Of a DNA stretch of 37,849 bases, positions 10,022 to 19,523 are shown in pieces. The stretch comes from Euprymna scolopes (taxonomy: Eukaryota; Mollusca; Cephalopoda; Sepiida; Sepiolidae): positions 50,093,915 to 50,131,763 of the forward strand of contig CM044493.1 of assembly GCA_024364805.1 (NCBI GenBank), given 5' to 3'. The position numbers were made by a program, and so were the translations under genes. The notes below the pieces were generated by a model, which was not told where the DNA came from, made no database searches, and was given only the letters and a program-made list of their open reading frames with translations. Numbering within the stretch: the stretch's first letter is position 1; each line of letters opens with the position of its first letter.

Positions 10022-11544
10022 CGCGTACAAGAATGCCCACTACTTATTTGCAATAAATTTAATTGCGAAATTTGTTTTCATTCTAATATACTTGCCACAA
10101 CTTTTGTTTGAAAGCAAAAAAACAAAAAAACAACGTATTTAAAAAAAAAACAGTTAGAACATTAGTAACTTATCTTGTCTTTTGTAACATTTATCTTCGG
10201 CACAGGATCACAGTGTAGTATATGTTCTGATGCTACATTTAATTTCGTCTGTCCTCGGTCAGTGGAGGAAAATTTTTCATGATTGAGGCAATCTTTAGTT
10301 TTTTTTTGCTCCTATCATGAGTGCCCATTTTTGGGGAGCTAAACTTTCCCACATGAAACACTGACCTCGTGTCGAATGAGGCCCTCGTGGGGAGGCAAGT
10401 AAATAAATTAAAAAAAATATATTTTTGAAAAATATTCACCTGTAAAAAATATTTTATAATTCTAAAAAAAAAATAATCAAATTTAATACATAATGTTCTG
10501 TCGCCGCTAATCTTATTAATACCCGCGTGGTGATTAATTTTCAAACCGACATTAGAAAACTATAGAACTTTAAAATATTTGGAATACGCAATATAAGGTC
10601 GTATTTATTATTGAAAAGACATTTTAAAAAAAATTCTCATGGAAAAATTATTTGATTATAAATTTAAAAACTAAAACAAAATTCAATTACATTTTCAGCC
10701 TTCCTGATAAACATTTTAGTCTTATAAGAAAATAAACAGTTAAAAATATCAACATAATATTTGCTGTATAAGCAATAAATAGTAGTGTTTCTTTAATTTA
10801 TATTAACAATGTTATCAAACGTTATGAAAGTACTTTAATGTATATTAACAATGTTATGAAATGTTATAAAAATACTTGAATACAGTTCTAATTAAATACA
10901 CGTTTAATTATTAACAAATAGTATTGCTTACTTTACTATATTTGGTTGGGATAACATTTTCCCTTCTAATGGCACGTGTCTAAATTGAGACTGGCTCCTT
11001 CTCTTTAGAAAAAGGAAATTTATGTATTTTGGTGCCTTTTGAATAATTTTCACGGAAATTTGGAACAACACAAGAATAAACTATGTTGGACAGCAAACTG
11101 AAAACTAGACGAAACTGCTGCTTATAGGGACCTTTAGCCTAGACCGCATACCTACAGTGGATCTGAAAATGCCGTCATGCTTTCATGGTCATCGGCCTGT
11201 ACTTACTCTCGATAGCCACGCTTTTACACGCAAAAAGTACCACACTTCTGCCTTCACGCTTATTTGTTCATAGTTTTCGTATAAAAAAGCCAAACTAACG
11301 ACAGCGACGCCAGTAGCAATGAGCTTTGATCACTGTGCAGAAAAAACCCCTAATATCAGACAATTGGTATTCATTTGGACACTTCCCTATTTATGGGGAG
11401 CTGGGCTCCTCACATCTTAGGTAAACAAAACCAAACAAACTGCCTCCCAGCCAAAGTTAAGTGAGTGATCGTGTAATGTTTGATCGCCTTAAATGTACGC
11501 ACCTGTTAGTAAATTTTTTAATGATTAATTCTGAACTCGATTAG
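10022..11544. other. AT-rich non-coding stretch
   Basis: No gene is recognised. It holds a 42-bp tandem duplication at 10799-10880 (tatattaacaatgttat twice). It also holds a weak U2-like string near 10205-10235 (agtgtagtatatgttc) and a GC-richer patch at 11140-11250 without a recognised identity. Confidence 0.4.
10799..10880. repeat. 42-bp tandem duplication
   Basis: Two adjacent diverged copies each begin tatattaacaatgttat, at 10799 and 10841. Confidence 0.8.
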
Positions 11545-11700
11545 TTCCTGTCCCGTTCTGGCCGAGCGGTAAAATGTCAGTTTTTTTTCACTTTCTTTTC
11601 CAAAAAAAAGTTCGGGTTGGAGCCTACCTGCCTACTACAATTTTTTTTTCTCAACACACACAAAAGAAACACCCGGGCAACGCCGTGCATCCCCGCTAGT
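11545..11700 (+). mobile_element. tRNA-like promoter followed by a Helitron-like 3' end
   Basis: TGGCCGAGCGG near 11558 matches a pol III A box of Ser/Leu-type tRNAs. AGTTCGGGTTGG about 50 bp later is a poor B box, which is the spacing of a tRNA-derived SINE head. After a T/A-rich part comes the hairpin-like CCCGGGCAACGCCGTG (11672-11687), and then CCCCGCTAG with T after it (CTAG at 11696-11699). A hairpin about 10 bp before a terminal CTAG is the hallmark of Helitron 3' ends. This may be a SINE captured by or fused to a non-autonomous Helitron. Confidence 0.5.
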
Positions 11701-12409
11701 ATATAGTAAATTAGACGCAATTTTCCCCTCTGGACTAAACGGTCGTAGGTTTACAACAACAGATGTCACATAAAAATTTATGATGTTACATCATTAGTCA
11801 TTATGTTATCAAGCTATAGAACGCTATTACATACACATTACTTCGTTATATTAAAACATTACTTTTATTCTGAGGAGCGCTATGATCATCATCGTACTAA
11901 CCTACAGAGAAAGTAGCTAGATTTTTCATTCGCATTTAAAATCCTCCCCTATTTTACACCGCGTCTATTTATTCTAATATTTTAGATTCTTGGGTCTTCT
12001 CCGTCATTAACTGACTACTAAATTTTTAAACCCACGCATATTTTTACTTCTTTCGATCTACACAAACAATGATTTTTCCCTTCCATAATTCCACCGATGT
12101 TATTGGCTGAGATTTATACATTCTATAATTCCCTTAATTGTTTAATCAACCATTAAACGAACAGTTCGAAACTAAATCACGACACCATTTCTGTACGTAC
12201 TAATTGTAATTGTATGTAATTGATACGATTCGGTACATTTTCCCGATTCATAAAATCTTACATTATAGCGTTTATTTTTGATTATATTACACTCCAAAAC
12301 AAAAAAAAAACTAAAAAAAGAATATATCTTTTTCAAAACACCTGCTATGCATTTACCGTTGGCTTAATTGAGAACCCTTTAACGCGTTTTCTAGCACGTC
12401 TCTAAGCGA
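11701..12409. other. Non-coding stretch
   Basis: AT-rich sequence with one 61-codon open frame (12220) that looks like chance. No repeat was matched. Confidence 0.4.
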
Positions 12410-12810
12410 CAAAACGGGGGGGGAGAGAGAGAGAGAGAGAGAGAGGCTGGAACCTTAACGACTATGAGGAAAAGAATATGAAAAAAGTGAAGTCTTTTTT
12501 TCTTGCGCCCATTGCCAAATCGGAAGTAACAGTGGTTTTGATTAAGGCTAATCAATCGAAACGCTGAGATGACTTTCGAAAATATCGGACAAAAAAGCGA
12601 CCTACCCCTATAGAAAATGCCCGGTTGAGGGTGAAGGAATTAATTATGTTTAGCGAATGTTCGATATTTGTCGTCCGAAGAGTCGTTCTTCAAAACGATA
12701 TCGAGATTGTGAAAATCCGTCGCCTCTGTCGAAAGTTTTAAGCAGACATACATACATACATACATACATACATACACACAGTTAAACAAACAAATGAGAT
12801 TTATATTATA
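12410..12810 (+). repeat. Dispersed repeat R1, copy 1, with GA and CATA tracts
   Basis: It shares with 22160-22395 a G run followed by aggctg, then TTCGATATTTGTCGTCCG, then TGTCGAAAGTTTT, then a CATA/GACA-type tetranucleotide tail (12747-12780). The conserved order and the simple-repeat tail suggest the 3' end of a retroposon, but I cannot name the family. Copy 1 carries a GA microsatellite at 12420-12446. Confidence 0.7.
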
Positions 12811-12812
12811 GA

Positions 12813-13400
12813 CTAGTGGGGCTACCCGGCGTTGCCCGGGACCGTATAAACAATGAGAAAATTGAAGTTGATTTTGAACATATTTGTTATTCTTGGGATA
12901 GAGGAATTTTTAATGTCTATGTATCATTTGCTTTTTCGAGCAAATGAATATTTTACCTACCCTAGGACAGGTATTACACGTATCAAATAAGTGTACCTTA
13001 TCTAGGATAAGTAATTTATACCATATATATGAAATAATGTTTCCTTTGCGGGGATTGGTAATATATAACACATATTTAAAATAATTTTACCTACCCTCGG
13101 ACGGGTAATTAAAATACATACATGAAACAATTTCACATACTGTCGGCAGGTATTGTACAACATGTTAAATAATTTCTCTTGCCACCAAGGCTACCATTAT
13201 TTTAAGAAAACTGAAACAATTTTTAGAAAGTAACACGGGACCGTATAAATAATAAGAAAATGGAATTTGATTTTGAATATATTTGTAATTCTTAGGAGTA
13301 TGAAATTTTTAATGCCTATGTATCATTTGCTATTTCGAGCAAAAGAATATTTTAACTATCTAGGACATATTTAAATAATTTTACCTACAGGAAGACGTGT
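12813..13400 (-). mobile_element. Helitron-like 3' end and internal repeats
   Basis: Read on the minus strand, CCCGGGCAACGCCGGG (stem-loop, about 12825-12840) is followed by TAGCCCCA and CTAG (12813-12816) with T after it. That is the layout of a Helitron 3' terminus. To the right lies a segment of about 130 bp beginning gggaccgtataaa that is repeated directly (12838-12970 and 13238-13370). Between the copies are degenerate units of about 46 bp with TACCTACCCTxGGAC. No Rep/helicase coding sequence is visible, so it would be a non-autonomous element. The 5' end could not be placed. Confidence 0.5.
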
Positions 13401-13775
13401 CATTTAAATAGATATATTAAACAATTTCACAAACGTTTTTTTTTTACCTCAAAACGGACATTACTTTATCCAACTTAACCCCAAAAGAAAACTCAAGAGC
13501 ACTTTAAAGTTAACATAATTATGCTTCTTTCTGCCCACTACTACAACCATCACATAATTTCCGTATGAATACATATAACATTTTAACAAATATAGATCAA
13601 ACTGGCCTAGGAAACTTTCATAGAAAACCAACAATACATATGTATTCATCTAATTGTGAGATCATTAACTGTTTAAGCCATATCTGGAATCGACTTCACA
13701 AATAAAGTAATTTTGAGATAGAAAATTGTTTAAGCCATTTCCGGTACAAACTTTATATTTCACCACCCTTATTTA
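13401..13775. other. Non-coding stretch between repeats
   Basis: There is no gene. A short tract with aaattgtttaagccat occurs twice (about 13665 and 13724). Confidence 0.4.
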
Positions 13776-14510
13776 ATCCAGGGCAACGCTGATTATTCTC
13801 CTAACATATATTTTTCCCTATCTCATTCAATCCCGAGCAATGCCAGGAATTTTGCTAATATATATTTCCATCAATCTCCTTCAATCCCGGGCGATTCCGG
13901 GGATATTGCAAATAAATTATCTCACATATCTCATTCTAGTTTGAGTAATGCCGGATATTCTGATTTTGTATAAATGCAGCTATCTATTACAATCCCGGGT
14001 GACGCCAAGTATTCGTCTATTCTGTATTTGTACCTATATCATTTAATCCCAGGCGATGCCAGGTATTCTGTTAGTATTTATCTGCACCTGCATTATGAAA
14101 TCCTATATATTTCTACCTATATCATTCAATACGGGGCGATGCAGGATAGTCTGCTAATATATATTTCCACCTATCTCATTTAGTCCTAAGAAACGCCAGG
14201 TATTTTGCTAATATATATTCTAACCTATTTCATTCGATCCCGAGCGACGCCAGATGATCTGCTAGTATATTTCTCAATCAATCCAATGAAATCATGGGCG
14301 ACGCAAGGTATTCTGTTAGTATATATTTCAATCAATCTAATTAAATCCAAGGACACGCCAGGTATTCTGCTAATATATATTTGCATCTATATCATTGAAT
14401 CCCAGGCGCCCGTGTATTCTGCTTGCATATATTTGCATGTATCTCATTCAATCCCGGAGGATTCCGGGTAATCTGTAAGTATACAGGTGGACGTATGTCG
14501 TTGAATCCCA
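13776..14510 (+). repeat. 54-bp satellite with Helitron-end-like monomers
   Basis: About 13-14 monomers are spaced 52-55 bp apart (starts of the AATCCC motif at 13831, 13885, 13993, 14047, 14184, 14238, 14292, 14346, 14400, 14452, 14506). The consensus is roughly TATCTCATTCAATCCCGGG, then CGACGCCAGGTATTCTG, then CTAGTATATATTTCCACC. Each monomer thus has a degenerate GC hairpin followed within about 10 bp by CTAGT or CTAAT, like the 3' end of a Helitron. Confidence 0.85.
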
Positions 14511-16180
14511 TAATTCTTGGATATGTTACACATTTCCACAAGTTTCATAATTAAACCCACATATCTTCCCACTCTTACTAAAATAACTTTGATACATTTC
14601 ACATGTAATCATTTTTCATAATTCTTAGATATGTTACTAATTTTTTAAATTATTTTCCCGATTAAATTCACATAATACACCCTCCTACTAAAGTAATACC
14701 TTTAATACATTGTCTGGGCTGTTTATTTTATTACAAACANNNNNNNNNNNNNNNNNNNNNNNNNNNNNNNNNNNNNNNNNNNNNNNNNNNNNNNNNNNNN
14801 NNNNNNNNNNNNNNNNNNNNNNNNNNNNNNNNNNNNNNNNNNNNNNNNNNNNNNNNNNNNNNNNNNNNNNNNNNNNNNNNNNNNNNNNNNNNNNNNNNNN
14901 NNNNNNNNNNNNNNNNNNNNNNNNNNNNNNNNNNNNNNNNNNNNNNNNNNNNNNNNNNNNNNNNNNNNNNNNNNNNNNNNNNNNNNNNNNNNNNNNNNNN
15001 NNNNNNNNNNNNNNNNNNNNNNNNNNNNNNNNNNNNNNNNNNNNNNNNNNNNNNNNNNNNNNNNNNNNNNNNNNNNNNNNNNNNNNNNNNNNNNNNNNNN
15101 NNNNNNNNNNNNNNNNNNNNNNNNNNNNNNNNNNNNNNNNNNNNNNNNNNNNNNNNNNNNNNNNNNNNNNNNNNNNNNNNNNNNNNNNNNNNNNNNNNNN
15201 NNNNNNNNNNNNNNNNNNNNNNNNNNNNNNNNNNNNNNNNNNNNNNNNNNNNNNNNNNNNNNNNNNNNNNNNNNNNNNNNNNNNNNNNNNNNNNNNNNNN
15301 NNNNNNNNNNNNNNNNNNNNNNNNNNNNNNNNNNNNNNNNNNNNNNNNNNNNNNNNNNNNNNNNNNNNNNNNNNNNNNNNNNNNNNNNNNNNNNNNNNNN
15401 NNNNNNNNNNNNNNNNNNNNNNNNNNNNNNNNNNNNNNNNNNNNNNNNNNNNNNNNNNNNNNNNNNNNNNNNNNNNNNNNNNNNNNNNNNNNNNNNNNNN
15501 NNNNNNNNNCCACATAATACACCCCCTCTTTCTAAAATAATAAATGTGAAATTTTATCTGGGCTGTTTGTTTCATTATAACACGCAAATCAAAATCTTTT
15601 ATTTCATCACTTTTCATAATTCTTGAATATGTTACTAATTTCGACAATCATTTTTCATGATTTAACCCACAAAATCCCCTTCCACTTACAAATAAAATAA
15701 TTTTGAGACGTTATCTAGCTTGTTATTTCATTCCATATACACAAATCTAATAACTCATATTTCACCGTTTTTATAATTCTTGGATATGTTCCTAATTTCG
15801 ACAATCATTTTTCTTGATTTACCCCAAATGATACTTTCCCTCTTACAAAAATCATAACTTTGAGACAGTGTGTGGCTGGTTGTTTCATTACAAACACACC
15901 AATCAAATAACTCACATTTTATCATTTTTCATAATTCTTGGATATGTTACTAATTCCTACAATTATTTATCTTGATTTAACCCACATAATCCCCTTCCTG
16001 TTACTAAACTAATAGATTTGAGACACTATCTCGGCTGATTATTTCATTACAAACACACAAATAAGATAAATTACATTACATCATTTTTTATAATTCTTGG
16101 ATATGTTAATAAGTCGACCATTATTTTTCATGATTTAACCCACATAATCCCCTTCCTCTTACTAAATTAATAACTTTGAT
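14511..16180 (+). repeat. Satellite array of about 158 bp
   Basis: Monomers are marked by TTCTTGGATATGTTAC, seen after the gap at 15627, 15784, 15942 and 16101 (steps of 157-159 bp). Other shared parts are AACCCACATAATCCCCTTCC and TTATTTCATTACAAACACAC. The two left-most monomers (14521, 14629) are shorter or rearranged. The sequence gap lies inside this array. I recognise no known RNA or transposon in the monomer. Confidence 0.85.
14740..15509. other. Assembly gap (770 N)
   Basis: A run of 770 N lies inside the 158-bp array. The array sequence continues on both sides, so the gap probably hides more of the same monomers. The long open frames that span it are meaningless. Confidence 0.98.
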
Positions 16181-17635
16181 ACATCGATCTACAAAAAGCA
16201 TTTTGTATTCCCAAGTAGTTACCGATCTTAGAATGACCAACCTCATTGTTGCTTAACTTTGGTGATCTACATAAAGACTTTTGTATTCCCAAGAAGTCAC
16301 CCATCTGATAATGACCATACTATATGTTGCTAAATTTGAGTGATCTGCATAAATAATTTGATAATCCCAAGTCGTCACCCATCTTAGAATGACCAACTTC
16401 ATTGTTTCTTAACTTTGGTTATCTACATAAAGCATTTTGTATTCTCAAGTAGTCACCCATCTGATAATAGCCAGACTTCATGTTGCTTAACTTTAGTGGT
16501 CTGCATAAATCATTCGGTAATCCCAAGTAGTCACCCATCTTAGAATGACCAACCTCATTGTTGCTTAATTTTGGTTATCTACATAAGGCATTTTGTATTC
16601 CCAAGTAGCCAGCCATGTGTTAATAACAAAGACAATGTTGCTTAACTTTGTTGATTTACATAAAGCATTTCGAATTTTCAAGTCGTTACCATTCTGATTA
16701 TTACCAGATTCCATGTTGCTTAACTTTGTTGATCTACATAAATCATTTGATATTCCCAAGTAGTCACCCATCTGATAATGACAAGACACTGTTGTTAAAC
16801 TTTGGTGATCTATACAAAGCATTTGATATTCTCAAGTTGTCACCAATCCGATAATGACGAAGACAATGTTGCTTAACTGTTGTTATCTATATAAAGCATT
16901 TGGTATTCCCAAGTAGACACCAATCCGATAATGACTGAGACAATGTTACTTAACTTTGGTGATCTACATAAAACATTTAGTATTTCCAAGTAGATTACTA
17001 TCTGATAATGACCAGCCTACATTTTGCTAAACTTTGTTGATCTACATAAAGCAGTTTGTATCTCAAAGTAGTCACTCATCTGCTAATGACCAGACCTAAA
17101 GTTGCTTAACTTTCATGATCTTCATAAAGCATTTGGTATTCCCAAGTTGTCACTCATATGATAATGACCAGACTCTATGTTGCTTAACTTTAGTTATACA
17201 CATAATTATTCTTTATTCCCAAGTAGTCACCCATCTGAAATGACCAAGACAATGTTTCTTAACTTTTGTGATCTACAAAAAGCATTTGGTATTCCCAAGT
17301 AGTCACCCGCCCGATAAGGACAAAGACAATGGTGCTGAACTTTGATGAACTACATAAAGCATTTGGTATTTCCAAATAGTCACCCACCTGATAATGACCA
17401 AAACAATGTTGCTTTACTTTGGTTAGTTACATAAAGCATTTTGTATTTCCAAGTAGTCACCGATTTGTTAATGACCAAGACAATGTTGCTTAACTTTAGA
17501 GATCTATAAAAACCATTTGGTATTCCCAAGTAGTCACTCATCTGATTATGACCTAGACAATGTTGCTTAACTTTGGTGATCTTCATAAAGCATTTGGTAT
17601 TCCCAAGTAGTCACCTATTTGATACTGCACAAGCA
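16181..17635 (-). repeat. 78-bp satellite derived from 5S rRNA
   Basis: About 18-19 head-to-tail monomers lie at an almost constant 78-bp step (16213, 16291, 16369, 16447, 16525, 16603, 16680, 16758). Read on the minus strand, the monomer gives GATCACCAAAGTTAAGCAAC, then CTGGTCATTATC, then GATGGGTGACTACTTGGG and AATACC, then TGCT. It follows 5S rRNA from about nt 41 to the 3' end: the box A region (AGTTAAGCAAC), the intermediate element, box C (GATGGGTGAC) and the closing part (TGGGAATACCxxxTGCT). By eye about three quarters of the positions agree with mollusc 5S as I remember it. The first 40 nt of 5S are missing. Some monomers differ from each other by 10-20 percent, so the array is not young. 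Confidence 0.85.
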
Positions 17636-18362
17636 TCTTCAAAATTGTCGAATCGAACCTATACAACAGAAGCACCTTCAAAATCTTTGAAATTGGACCT
17701 ATACTGCACGAGCACCTTCAAAATTTTGCAAATCCGATATATACTGCACAACCACTTTAATTTTTTGCAAATCGGACCTATACTGCCCAAGCACCTTCAA
17801 AATTGACAAATCGGACCTATACTGCACAAACCCCTTCAAAATAATAATAGGATCTATACTGCAAAATGACCTTCAAAATTATCAAATCGGACCTATACTG
17901 CACAAGCACCTTCAAAATTTTGCAAATCCGACCTATACTGCACAAGAACCTTTAAAATTGTCAAATCCAACCTATACTGCACAAGCACCTTAACAATTTT
18001 TAAAATCGGCCCTATACTACACAAGTACCTTCAGAATTTTTCAACTCGGACGTATACTGCACAAGCACCTTAAAATTTTCAAATCGGACCTATACTGCAC
18101 AATGACCTTCAAAAGTGTCAAATCAGACCTATACTGCACAAGCACCTTAAAACTTTTCAAATCGAACCTATACTGCACAAGCACGTTAACATTTTTCAAA
18201 GCACCTTCAAAATTGTAAAATCAAACCTATACTGCACAAGCACCTTAATATTTTTCAAATTGGACGTATACTTCACAAGCACCTTCACAATTGTAAAATC
18301 GGCCTATACTGCACAAGCACCTTAAAACTTTTCAAATCCGACCTATACTGCACAATCACCTT
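17636..18362 (+). repeat. 39-bp satellite
   Basis: About 18-19 monomers with steps of 37-40 bp (17624, 17663, 17703, 17743, 17782, 17821, 17858, 17897). The consensus is CCTATACTGCACAAGCACC followed by TTCAAAATTxTCAAATCGGA. It begins directly at the end of the last 5S-like monomer with no unique sequence between. A shortened monomer lies near 18190. I found no match to a known structural RNA. Confidence 0.9.
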
Positions 18363-18555
18363 AAGAATATACACCAATTTTATCTAATCCTGGGCTACGT
18401 CGAGTTTTCTGCTAGTACAACTAATTAATACAATCCCGAGCAACGCCGGGTATTCGGCTATTACATATATCAACCAATCTTATCCGATCCCAGGCAACGG
18501 TGGCTATTCTGCTAGGAAACATTCAATATATTTCCACCAACGTTGGGCAACTGCT
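18363..18555 (+). repeat. 54-bp Helitron-end-like units, right block
   Basis: Three or four monomers have AATCCCGAGCAACGCCGGG, TATTCxGCTA and similar text, the same family as 13776-14510. The last part reads GTTGGGCAACTGCTAGT. The three inner arrays (158, 78 and 39 bp) are therefore bracketed by one repeat family. Confidence 0.75.
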
Positions 18556-18740
18556 AGTACATAATACTTTTATATAAATTCCGTAAAACCCTTCCTCCTT
18601 AACTGAAGATTATATAAAAACATAACCTCCCAATACTAAGAATGGCTTTCTGAATAATAATGTTTTCATAAAAGAATTTGAAGTTTAGCGATGTGCGATG
18701 TCTGGAATAAATATATAATACACATCATTTTTTTACTTGT
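18556..18740. other. Non-coding spacer
   Basis: Mostly AT-rich. Its last part (aagaatggctttctgaataataatgtttt in pieces) resembles the body of the U2-headed unit that follows. Confidence 0.4.
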
Positions 18741-19054
18741 TTTTTTGGCTAAGATCAAAGTGTAGTATCTGTTCCTAGAATTAAAGCGATTTCATCTTTC
18801 GCCCCCACCCCCACTAAGAAAATAAGGAGGAGGTCATGATTTGCATGTCAAGGTTTAGAGGAACAAACGTCACTCGAAAATAAGGATGGCCTTCTCAATA
18901 AAAATGTTTTTAGTTCAGATGTGATTTTTGGAATATGACACCTTGTCTGAATGTAGTAATCGATGAATATAAATTATGCATCTTTTTTATAATAGAAGAT
19001 AATGCTCGGTAGGAAATTAAGCTGTATAAGACGGTTACTTGGTCTTTTGGCTGA
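18741..19054 (+). repeat. U2 snRNA-headed repeat unit 1
   Basis: TTTTGGCTAAGATCAAAG, TGTAGTATCTGTTCxTA at 18745-18777 equals about nt 15-48 of U2 snRNA, the part that pairs with the branch point (GTAGTA). A body of about 250 bp follows (CATCTTTCGCCCCCACC, AAAATAAGGAGG, CAAGGTTTAGAGGAACAAACG). The unit ends ggttactt and then GGTCTTTTGGCT at 19041-19052, which starts another U2 head 302 bp after the first. It lacks the rest of U2 (Sm site and 3' stem-loops), so it is not a working snRNA gene. Confidence 0.8.
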
Positions 19055-19267
19055 GCGCCACAGAGTGAATGAGGTATTATGGTAAATGTTGCCAGTCAAG
19101 AGTAAGACTCCAAGTCATCATTGTTTACTACTAGTCACAAATACCCTGTACCCTCCCCCTCCCAATTTCTTATAGGGCCTTGTGCCTAATTTTGTTGCTT
19201 GTTATTTGTGTTTTTATAATTTTATATTGTAATTTCATTTTTTGACAACAATAAAATAAATAAATAA
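19055..19267 (+). mobile_element. Retroposon 3' fragment with AATA tail
   Basis: This segment interrupts the second U2 head: GGTCTTTTGGCT lies to its left and ATCTGTTCTTAGAATTC to its right. It ends in TTTTTTGACAACAATAAAAT followed by AAATAAATAAG, typical of a LINE or SINE 3' tail. There is no coding frame. The family was not identified. Confidence 0.55.
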
Positions 19268-19523
19268 GATCTGTTCTTAGAATTCAAGCGGTATCATCTT
19301 TCGCCCCCACCCCCACTAAGAAAATAAGGAGGCGGTCATGCTTGCATGTCAAGGTTTAGAGAAACAAACGTCACTCGAAAATAAGGATGCCCTTCTAAAT
19401 AAAAATGTTTTTAGTTCAGATAAGATTTTTGGAATATGATATCTTGTCTGAATATAAATTATGCACCTTTTTTATAATAGACGATAATGCGCGGTAGAAA
19501 ATTAAGCTACTTTAAAGGTTACC
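19268..19523 (+). repeat. U2 snRNA-headed repeat unit 2
   Basis: It starts within the U2 part (ATCTGTTCTTAG). It then matches unit 1 almost base for base through CTTTCGCCCCCACCCCCAC, the AAAATAAGGAGG motif and AATTAAGCT, up to ggttac. It lacks about 15 bp found in unit 1 (the gtagtaatcgatg part near 18955). Its right end is cut by the LINE at 19524. Confidence 0.85.

Noticed and set aside
10198-10240. U2-like string (agtgtagtatatgttc) far from the other U2 heads
   Set aside because: Too short and diverged, and the flanks do not clearly match the repeat body. I cannot separate it from chance.
11545-11650. A functional tRNA gene
   Set aside because: Only an A box and a poor B box are present. 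No acceptor stem or cloverleaf can be formed, and the interval is T/A-rich filler.
14688-15647. Long open frames across 14.7-15.6 kb on both strands
   Set aside because: They consist almost wholly of N and are artefacts of the gap.
16181-18362. Regular direct repeats resembling a CRISPR array
   Set aside because: The monomers are contiguous, diverged from each other, and have no unique spacers. The genome is eukaryotic and the 78-bp unit is 5S-derived.
18785-18815. TCTTTCGCC ... ACTAAGAAA in the U2-headed unit recalls loop I of U5 snRNA
   Set aside because: The invariant U-rich loop is replaced by C-rich sequence and the stem does not close. Similarity is limited to a few bases and is probably chance.
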